This document shows, piece by piece, positions 1 to 6,254 of a stretch of DNA of 6,254 nt. Position 1 is the first letter of the stretch, and each line of letters starts with the position of its first letter. The stretch lies in the NCBI GenBank assembly GCA_030038765.1, contig JASHRA010000033.1, positions 1-6,254 on the forward strand, given 5' to 3'. The translations under genes were made by a program, and so were the position numbers. Source of the DNA: Candidatus Dormiibacterota bacterium (GTDB lineage Bacteria; Chloroflexota; Dormibacteria; Aeolococcales; Bog-877). Under the pieces are notes generated by a model. That model was not told the DNA's origin. It saw only the letters and a program-made list of their open reading frames with translations, and did not search any database.

Positions 1-365
1 TGGATCTCGTCCCCGGCGGAGAGCCCGTAGCTGTCGTCGTCACCCCCCAGCTCCGAGCTGTCCACCCGCAGCACCGGGTCGTGGCCCACCGTCTCCGAGT
101 TGGCCGCCACCAGCTGGTCGTCCTCGTCGTACTGGTAGCTGTCGGACTCCAGCGTCGTGCTCCCGTTCTGGTCCGTGATCCCGCTCAGGAGGTCGGCGTC
201 GTCATAGGTGTAGCTCTCGTCGGTCCCGCCCGGGTACTGGATCTCGCTGAGGTCCCCGTCCGGGTCGTAGCTCAGCTGGGTCGTGTTCCCCAGCCAGTCC
301 GTCACCGAGGTCCTTGGTCCAGGGAGTCCCGGCTGTAGGTGTTCTGGCTGGTCGTCCTCGCAACG
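1..365 (-). pseudogene. Rhs/YD-repeat protein core fragment, frameshifted, runs off left edge
   Basis: Minus-strand translation gives tyrosine/aspartate repeats typical of Rhs (YD-repeat) proteins, including LSYDPDGDLSEIQYPGG, SYTYDDADLL and SYQYDEDDQLVAANSE. Rhs cores form large beta-barrel shells that enclose a C-terminal toxin tip. The main frame (codons whose lowest coordinate is divisible by 3) is open from about 306 to the left edge and leaves the window unfinished. Upstream homology (NTYSRDSLDQ, about 314-345) lies in another frame that stops at TGA 302-304. Restoring one base near 306-312 would join SRDSLDQ to TSVTDWLGNTTQ, so I read a one-base deletion. No N-terminus or start codon is visible: core sequence begins abruptly just after the stop of the DUF4279 gene, as expected of a recombined orphan core segment. 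What follows to the left, probably more core and another toxin tip, is outside the window. Confidence 0.8.
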
Positions 366-376
366 GCGCCCCGCTG

Positions 377-775
377 TCAAGCAATGAGATCAATGTTCAA
401 GTTGAGATTCAGCGCGGCCATCTTACCCAGGGTGATGGGTTTCAGCGTAATCCCAGCCTGACCATTCTCGGCAAACCAACTGAGGCCGACATTCATGACC
501 CACCCCCGCTTAGCGACCTCGGTAAGTAAATCCTCCCGCCCTTGCAGCGTATGAAAAATCTGTTCGACGTGACGCTCAGGACGCATGGCTTCGTCGATCG
601 CTGAATCCCATACCCACACACTGCGCCTTAGCCCGGACAGCTCTTGGTTGATACGCCCAATGCGAGAGTCAGGGTCGTGCCACTCTGTGCCTGCCAGTCC
701 AAGTACGGCGTCAACTTCCGCTTTAGTTCTGGCGCCTCCGAGAACCCGAACCAGGCTCCATGTAGCTGTTATCAT
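377..775 (-). CDS. DUF4279-family protein B, candidate immunity protein (132 aa)
   Basis: An intact 132-residue protein from ATG 773-775 to TGA 377-379. It fits my recollection of the DUF4279 (PF14106) pattern: an N-terminal beta strand (ITATWSLVRV), a 'VLGLAGTEWHD' segment where the family has LGI.PT..W, a central RRSVWVWDSAIDEA stretch, a helix (ERHVEQIFHTL), and a C-terminal strand and helix ending in LGKMAALNLNLNIDL. It has no signal peptide or membrane segment, so it is probably cytosolic. It starts 11 nt after the stop of the upstream ORF, implying translational coupling; the ribosome-binding site is weak. Position directly behind a candidate Rhs toxin tip and ahead of Rhs core sequence suggests an immunity role, which is inference. 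It is about 59% identical (77 of 130 by hand) to the DUF4279 protein at 1262-1654. Base composition is clearly less GC-rich than the neighbouring Rhs and tRNA-synthetase genes. Confidence 0.8.
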   Translation of the reverse strand: MITATWSLVRVLGGARTKAEVDAVLGLAGTEWHDPDSRIGRINQELSGLRRSVWVWDSAIDEAMRPERHVEQIFHTLQGREDLLTEVAKRGWVMNVGLSWFAENGQAGITLKPITLGKMAALNLNLNIDLIA

Positions 776-786
776 CGCTCACTCAA

Positions 787-1140
787 CTAGAAGGCCACTG
801 CACAGATAGGTGCGGCGAGCAGACACGCTGGCTTGGCGGCGTTAGCCAACCACCACAAAAGGATTAGTCCTCCAGCCGCCCCAGCAGCAGCGCCATTGGG
901 CAGGGCGCTAACCATCTCCTGACCAGATTGGATACGGGCCTCATCCTCCAGGTTCCCTAAGGGATCGTCGGAGACGCCGCCCTTGGGGTCCACTACGTAC
1001 ACAGCTCGTGATTTATGGTCGAGCCCCAGATCTGGATTCTCATCGTCATTACCACGAGTCTCACGCTTGAGTTCACTCACTGACCGCTCAAGGATGCCAG
1101 GTGTAATCGTTACCCCGCGTCTTCTGAGCCAATTTAACAT
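787..1140 (-). CDS. Unrecognised small protein with hydrophobic C-terminus, candidate orphan toxin tip
   Basis: I do not recognise this 117-residue protein (from ATG 1138-1140). The first two-thirds is soluble and charged: a basic start (MLNWLRRRG), a predicted helix (PGILERSVSELKRETRG), then an acidic stretch (GNDDENPDLGLD) and VYVVDPKGGVSDDP. The last 35 or so residues are Gly/Ala-rich then hydrophobic (GGLILLWWLANAAKPACLLAAPICAVAF), consistent with a membrane-inserting tail. AAGGGCGGA precedes the ATG by a suitable distance, which favours this start. The frame stays open upstream, through GTG 1249-1251 (154 aa) and into the DUF4279 gene as far as 1317, as expected if it was once the 3' end of a longer Rhs gene. 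The stop is 11 nt before the DUF4279-B start, a toxin-then-immunity arrangement. No catalytic motif of a known nuclease, deaminase or ADP-ribosyltransferase is visible. Toxin status is inference from position. Confidence 0.55.
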   Translation of the reverse strand: MLNWLRRRGVTITPGILERSVSELKRETRGNDDENPDLGLDHKSRAVYVVDPKGGVSDDPLGNLEDEARIQSGQEMVSALPNGAAAGAAGGLILLWWLANAAKPACLLAAPICAVAF

Positions 1141-1201
1141 TCCGCCCTTGGTTGTGAACAGCTTGCTGGGCGCGGACGCACTCCCGCCGGGGCCGGACGA
1201 G

Positions 1202-1227
1202 GTACTTCCGTCGGCAGCCGGAAGTAC
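1202..1227. repeat. Perfect 9-bp inverted repeat (hairpin) between DUF4279-A and the small ORF
   Basis: GTACTTCCG (1202-1210) and CGGAAGTAC (1219-1227) are exact reverse complements separated by an 8-nt loop. It lies about 35 nt beyond the stop of the DUF4279 gene at 1262-1654 and upstream of the favoured ATG of the next ORF. No T-run follows on the minus strand, so a classical intrinsic terminator is not supported. It could be an mRNA processing or attenuation structure, a protein-binding site, or chance. Confidence 0.5.
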
Positions 1228-1252
1228 TGGGTCTCGGAGCGAACGGGCCACG

Positions 1253-1274
1253 GTATCGAGGTCACGTATCGAGG
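1253..1274. repeat. Short tandem direct repeat spanning the DUF4279-A stop codon
   Basis: GTATCGAGG occurs at 1253-1261 and 1266-1274, a 13-bp period. The TGA stop of DUF4279-A (complement of 1262-1264) lies between the copies. The protein's C-terminus (LCLDT) departs here from its paralogue (LNIDLIA), so the duplication may mark a small rearrangement at the gene's end. Confidence 0.5.
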
Positions 1275-1654
1275 CACAGGCCGATACGCAACCTGGCCAT
1301 CTGTCCAAGCAAACCATGGTCGAGGGTCAGCCCGGCTTGGCCGTCGGGCGCAAACCAAGTCAGCCTGATTTCAATCTGCCAACCTCGACCGGCAGCGCGC
1401 CTCAGCCCGTCCCGCCGTTCTGTGAGCACCTGGAGGATCTGCCGGACATGGGCTTCAGGAGGCAGTGCCTCATCGATCGCCGAGTCCCAGATCCACACAC
1501 TGCGCCTTTGACCCGTGAGTTCCATGCCGATTTGTCCGATACGTGACCGGGCATCGTGCCATTTGGTCCCACTTATTCCTAGGACGTCATCTACCTCGCC
1601 CTGGGTCTTTGCATCGCCGAACACCCTGACCAAGCTCCATGTCGCGGTGATCAT
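1262..1654 (-). CDS. DUF4279-family protein A, candidate immunity protein (130 aa)
   Basis: An intact 130-residue protein from ATG 1652-1654, preceded on the minus strand by a good ribosome-binding site (GCAGGGAACA then ATG). It is a close paralogue of DUF4279-B at 377-775: the first 11 residues (MITATWSLVRV) are identical, as are SRIG, RRSVW, WDSAIDEA and GQAG, giving about 59% identity. The fold is presumably the same: small, cytosolic, alternating strands and helices, no membrane segment. The extreme C-terminus (GLCLDT) is shorter and different, and coincides with a 13-bp tandem repeat. The IS481 remnant lies directly upstream, so the partner expected in front of an immunity gene is missing, probably removed by the insertion or by recombination. 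An immunity role is inferred from family and context. The alternative is a stand-alone DUF4279 protein with no toxin partner. Confidence 0.8.
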   Translation of the reverse strand: MITATWSLVRVFGDAKTQGEVDDVLGISGTKWHDARSRIGQIGMELTGQRRSVWIWDSAIDEALPPEAHVRQILQVLTERRDGLRRAAGRGWQIEIRLTWFAPDGQAGLTLDHGLLGQMARLRIGLCLDT

Positions 1655-1665
1655 TGTTCCCTGCT
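1655..1665 (-). promoter_or_regulatory. Ribosome-binding site of DUF4279-A
   Basis: The minus strand reads GCAGGGAACA directly before ATG 1652-1654, placing AGGGA about 5 nt from the start. It is stronger than the site of the paralogue at 775. Confidence 0.55.
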
Positions 1666-1689
1666 ACTAGTGCCCTGCTGCTGAACTCT

Positions 1690-2083
1690 TGAGGCAAAAG
1701 CACCCGACGCTGACCGGCGAGCGGGCCCCCACCGGTGCCGGGCCCAGGAGGTCTGCGCCCGGCACGGGATCCTCGTGGAGGCGGTGATGACCGACAACGC
1801 CAAGGCCTACCGCCAGAGCCGGATCTTCCAGGCCACCCTCAAAGAGCTCTGCTGCCACCAGCTGCTGACGCCTCCCTACCACCCCCAGTTGAACGGCAAG
1901 GTGGAGCACTTCCACCGCACCCTGCTGGAGGAGTGCGCGTACCTCCGTCCCTACCTCAGCAACGAGGTCGGCTGCGCTTGCTGGGCCCCTGGCTGCGCCG
2001 CTAAAACTACCACCGAGCCCACACCGCTCTCTGCGGCCTCGCTCCCGTGACCCGTGTAAACGACCTCTGGGGGAAGTACGCTA
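1690..2083 (+). pseudogene. IS481-type transposase remnant (C-terminal part of DDE integrase core), multiply frameshifted
   Basis: Three plus-strand frames together spell the C-terminal third of an IS481/IS3-like DDE transposase. Frame one gives LTGERAPTGAG (about 1710-1742). Frame two, 1743-1965, gives AQEVCARHGILVEAVMTDN, then the TPPYHPQLNGKVEHFHRTLLEE block with the second catalytic Asp (TDN) and the catalytic Glu (KVEHFH). Frame three, 1972-2083, gives LRLLGPWLRR, a stop at TAA 2002-2004, then NYHRAHTALCGLAPVTRVN and DLWGKY. The gene therefore has a shift near 1737-1745, a shift near 1965-1971 (GAGGTCGG looks one base short) and a nonsense codon where Tyr is expected. The N-terminal helix-turn-helix region and the first catalytic Asp are missing, so it cannot encode an active enzyme. 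Its last recognisable codons meet the 3' end of glyS tail to tail. I could not identify terminal inverted repeats. Confidence 0.85.
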
Positions 2084-3436
2084 CCCAGCGTCAGGCGCCC
2101 CGCGGACGGCGGAGCTACCCACCTGACCCAAACGTTCCCGGCAGGCCTCCCCCAACTGGTCGAGACCCACCCGCACCTGCTCCATGCTGTCCCGCTCGCG
2201 GATGGTGGCGGCGTGGTCCTCCAGGCTCCCGAAGTCGATGGTCACCGCCAGCGGGGTGCCGATCTCGTCCTGCCGGCGGTAGCGGCGCCCGATCGACTGG
2301 GTGTCGTCGTACTCGGTGGCGAAGCTGCGTCGCAGCTCTGACTCGACCCGGCGCGCCAGCTCCCCCAGCTCCGGGGGCTTGCGCTGCAGGGGCAGGACCG
2401 CCACCTGGAAGGGCGCCACCTCGGGTCGGAGCCGCAGCACCACCCGGCGCTCGCCGCGCACCTCCTCCTCGTCGTAGGCGTCGAGCAGCAGGGCGAGGAA
2501 GATCCGGTCCACCCCCACCGCCGGCTCCACCACGAAGGGCAGGTAGTGCTCACCGCTCAGCGGATCGACGTACTGGAGGTCACGGCCGCTGAACTCCTGG
2601 TGCCGGCGCAGGTCGTAGTCCCCGCGGCGGGCGATGCCCTCCAGCTCGCCCCAGCCCCAGGGGAAGAGGTACTCGATGTCGCTGGAGGCGAGGGCGTAGT
2701 GCGCCTTCTCGTCCTCGCCGTGGGGACGGATGCGGAGCCGCTCCGCGCCGAGGCCGAGGGAGCGGTGCCAGGAAAGCCGCTGCTCGCACCAGTAGTCGAA
2801 CCAGCGGGCGTCGTCCGCCGGGGAGCAGAACCACTCCATCTCCATCATCTCCAGCTCCCGGAGGCGGAAGATGAAGTTGCCGGTGGAGATCTCGTTGCGG
2901 AAGCTGCGCCCGATCTGGGCGATGCCGAAGGGCACGCGCTGGCGGGTGCTGGCCAGGACCTGCTTGAAGTTGACGAACATGCCCTGGGCCGTCTCCGGCC
3001 GGAGGTAGACGACGGCGCTCTCGTCCTCCACCGGGCCGAAGAAGGTCTTGAACATGAGGTTGAACTGGCGGGGCGGGCTCAGCGGCCCCCCGCAGTTGGG
3101 GCAGCGGTCGCCCTCCAGGTGGTCGGCGCGGAAGCGTTGGTGGCACTCCCCGAGGCAGTCCACCATGGGGTCGGAGAAGCTGCCGAGGTGGCCCGACGCC
3201 TCCCAGACGGCGGGGTTCATGAGGATGGCGGCCTCGATCCCCTCGACGTCGTCGCGCAGCTCCACCATCTCCCGCCACCAGAGGTCGCGGATCCGCCGCC
3301 GCAGGCGCACCCCGAGGGGACCGAAGTCGTAGATGGCGTTGAGCCCGCCGTAGATCTCGCTGCCCGGGTAGACGAAGCCGCGCCGCTTGCAGAGCGAGAC
3401 CAGCGTCTCCAGGCGATTGGACCCGGACTCCGGCAT
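2081..3436 (-). CDS. glyS: Glycyl-tRNA synthetase, alpha2 homodimer type
   Basis: Class II aminoacyl-tRNA synthetase that charges tRNA-Gly with glycine in the cytosol; essential for translation. At 451 residues it matches the single-chain homodimeric type rather than the split alpha/beta type. Visible landmarks (numbered from ATG 3436): N-terminal RRGFVYPGSEIYGG at 18-31; a zinc-ribbon insertion with C94, C98, C112 and C115; LRPETAQG at 145-152; motif 2 FRNE at 179-182; an acidic glycine-pocket stretch ELEMMEME at 194-201; motif 3 EPAVGVDRIFLALL at 304-317 with R311; and a C-terminal anticodon-binding domain from about 341 to 432, containing IRERDSMEQ. An in-frame GTG lies six bases upstream (3440-3442), but it overlaps the GGAGG that serves ATG 3434-3436, so I choose the ATG. 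It sits 62 nt downstream of the peptidase gene and is probably co-transcribed. The 3' end abuts the transposase remnant, so the last few residues may be altered. Confidence 0.96.
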   Translation of the reverse strand: MPESGSNRLETLVSLCKRRGFVYPGSEIYGGLNAIYDFGPLGVRLRRRIRDLWWREMVELRDDVEGIEAAILMNPAVWEASGHLGSFSDPMVDCLGECHQRFRADHLEGDRCPNCGGPLSPPRQFNLMFKTFFGPVEDESAVVYLRPETAQGMFVNFKQVLASTRQRVPFGIAQIGRSFRNEISTGNFIFRLRELEMMEMEWFCSPADDARWFDYWCEQRLSWHRSLGLGAERLRIRPHGEDEKAHYALASSDIEYLFPWGWGELEGIARRGDYDLRRHQEFSGRDLQYVDPLSGEHYLPFVVEPAVGVDRIFLALLLDAYDEEEVRGERRVVLRLRPEVAPFQVAVLPLQRKPPELGELARRVESELRRSFATEYDDTQSIGRRYRRQDEIGTPLAVTIDFGSLEDHAATIRERDSMEQVRVGLDQLGEACRERLGQVGSSAVRGAPDAG

Positions 3437-3439
3437 TGG

Positions 3440-3445
3440 CACCTC
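3440..3445 (-). promoter_or_regulatory. Ribosome-binding site of glyS, decides the start
   Basis: On the minus strand GGAGGTGCCAATG shows a GGAGG core five bases before ATG 3434-3436. The alternative GTG start (3440-3442) overlaps the Shine-Dalgarno itself, so it is unlikely to be used. Confidence 0.7.
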
Positions 3446-3498
3446 CGACGACCCGGCCCGGCCGCGCGGCAGCGGCGCTCAGAGACCTCCGGCGCGCG

Positions 3499-4203
3499 TC
3501 ATTCTAAGGCCCCCGGCAGGTCCGCCAGATCGGATCCCGGGCCGAACCCCGGCCCCATCATCTCCACCCCGCCCGGACCCCGCACCGACCACCGGGAGCC
3601 GTCCCAGCAGAGCCCGGTGCACTCGTCGATGGCCAGCACCAGGTGCTCCCGGCTCAGCTCCCGGGCCTGCTCCCGCCAGCGCTGGCTGGCGCTTTGCCAG
3701 TGGGGCACTACCACGCCCGGGGCCAGCCCCAGACCGGGGCTCAGGGAGAAGCCCCGGGCGGGGGCCAGGCAGGCCTCCGCCAGCACCATCGCCCCGGCGC
3801 TCGATCCGGCCACCGGGGTCCCCTTCCGGTAGGCGGAGCGCAGGGCCCGGGCGGCAGGGCTCCCAGCCAGCACGCGCTGGGCCGCCGCGGGGTCGCCTCC
3901 GCAGAGGTAGATGGCCGGGGCTGAGGCCAGCTGTCCCACGAGCTCCGGGTCACGGGCCTGGGCGGGGGTCTGGATGAAGCAGCCGACCAGCTCGGCGCCG
4001 AGGGTGGCGAAGTGGGCCCGGGCCCACTCCACCGCCGTCTCCGGGATGTCCTGGGCGGCCGAGGTGAGCACGGCCACCAGGGGCCGGCGGGCCCGCGCCA
4101 GCCACCAGCCGTCGGCCGGCCGGCACTCCGGGTGCCACTCCCTGCCCCCCAAGAGGAGCAGGGTGCGCTCAGCTCTGGGCGGTGCGGAAGGCTTTCGCGA
4201 CAT
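3499..4203 (-). CDS. S51-family serine peptidase (peptidase E / cyanophycinase-like)
   Basis: A 234-residue protein with the class I glutamine-amidotransferase-like fold of peptidase family S51. Landmarks: TLLLLGG at 14-20 near the N-terminus; VAVLTSAAQD at 43-52; CGGDP at 101-105, where relatives usually have GGN or GGD; the nucleophile elbow GSSAGAM at 133-139 with S135 as probable catalytic serine; and PHW at 167-169 with H168 as probable catalytic histidine. S51 enzymes include aspartyl dipeptidase (PepE) and cyanophycinase; I cannot tell which substrate applies here. No signal peptide, so probably cytosolic. Length fits the family. The start is ATG 4201-4203 with GCAGGGAG upstream at good spacing. 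It precedes glyS on the same strand with a 56-62 nt gap and no obvious terminator, so a two-gene transcript is likely. A generic peptide-turnover role is inference. Confidence 0.85.
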   Translation of the reverse strand: MSRKPSAPPRAERTLLLLGGREWHPECRPADGWWLARARRPLVAVLTSAAQDIPETAVEWARAHFATLGAELVGCFIQTPAQARDPELVGQLASAPAIYLCGGDPAAAQRVLAGSPAARALRSAYRKGTPVAGSSAGAMVLAEACLAPARGFSLSPGLGLAPGVVVPHWQSASQRWREQARELSREHLVLAIDECTGLCWDGSRWSVRGPGGVEMMGPGFGPGSDLADLPGALE

Positions 4204-4219
4204 CTCGGCTCCCTGCGGC
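4204..4219 (-). promoter_or_regulatory. Ribosome-binding site of the S51 peptidase gene
   Basis: The minus strand reads GCAGGGAGCCGAG then ATG, giving an AGGGAG core about 6-7 bases before the start codon at 4201-4203. Confidence 0.55.
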
Positions 4220-4250
4220 CCGGCTCCGCCAGGAGCACTTCGCGAGCCGC

Positions 4251-4259
4251 TGCTAGCAT
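4251..4259 (+). promoter_or_regulatory. Probable extended -10 promoter for cysS, leaderless
   Basis: TGCTAGCAT at 4251-4259 fits an extended -10 element (TGn then TAGCAT). The expected transcription start, about 7 nt downstream, falls at or next to the GTG start codon at 4266, and no Shine-Dalgarno lies between. This predicts a leaderless mRNA. I see no convincing -35 hexamer at 17-bp spacing. The same bases contain an 8-bp palindrome (TGCTAGCA, 4251-4258) in the divergent 62-bp intergenic gap, so a shared regulator site is an alternative reading. Confidence 0.5.
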
Positions 4260-4265
4260 CGGATT

Positions 4266-6254
<1,989 letters not shown>

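Noticed and set aside
1202..1227. Intrinsic terminator for DUF4279-A
   Set aside because: The stem is perfect, but no run of T follows on the minus strand.
983..1546. 187-codon plus-strand open frame across DUF4279-A and the small ORF
   Set aside because: It lies antisense to a gene with a clear paralogue at 377-775; its translation looks random and has no good ribosome-binding site.
1690..2083. Frameshifts as sequencing errors
   Set aside because: The remnant also lacks its N-terminal two-thirds and has a nonsense codon, while 4 kb of adjacent genes is free of frameshifts, so genuine decay fits better.
2546..3832. 428-codon plus-strand open frame antisense to glyS
   Set aside because: Val/Ala/Glu/Leu-rich antisense shadow of a clear glycyl-tRNA synthetase; no recognisable motif.

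Overview
This 6.25 kb window is very GC-rich over most of its length. It has two parts: a conserved housekeeping block on the right (about 2081-6254) and a decayed, recombined accessory block on the left (1 to about 2083). High GC, an apparently leaderless GTG start, an alpha2-type glycyl-tRNA synthetase and a polymorphic-toxin locus suggest a high-GC terrestrial bacterium of the Chloroflexota / Dormibacterota / Actinomycetota sort. That placement is an inference, because no rRNA or lineage marker is present.

Left block, read on the minus strand from right to left. First come a decayed 3' remnant of an IS481-type transposase (plus strand, about 1690-2083), then a DUF4279-family gene (1654-1262), a small unrecognised ORF with a hydrophobic tail (1140-787) and a second DUF4279-family gene (775-377). 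Last is a fragment of an Rhs/YD-repeat protein core (about 365 to the left edge) carrying a one-base frameshift near 306-312. The 377 to about 1690 interval is visibly less GC-rich than both flanks. The layout resembles an orphan Rhs C-terminal-tip/immunity cassette: candidate immunity gene, candidate toxin tip, paralogous candidate immunity gene, then a piece of Rhs core. I infer these toxin and immunity roles from layout and family; they are not demonstrated.

Right block. glyS (glycyl-tRNA synthetase, minus, 3436-2081) lies downstream of and probably in one transcript with a serine peptidase of the S51 (peptidase E / cyanophycinase-like) type (minus, 4203-3499). Divergently, across a 62-bp gap with a likely extended -10 promoter, a cysteinyl-tRNA synthetase gene starts at GTG 4266. 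Its reading frame does not end where CysRS should end, at about residue 458. It runs on without a stop or a usable internal start into a family-2 glycosyltransferase-like domain and leaves the window still open at 6254. This CysRS-GT2 fusion is the most unusual thing in the window.

The 4 kb of aminoacyl-tRNA synthetase and peptidase genes is free of frameshifts, whereas the transposase and Rhs pieces carry several. The lesions on the left are therefore more likely real decay than sequencing error.
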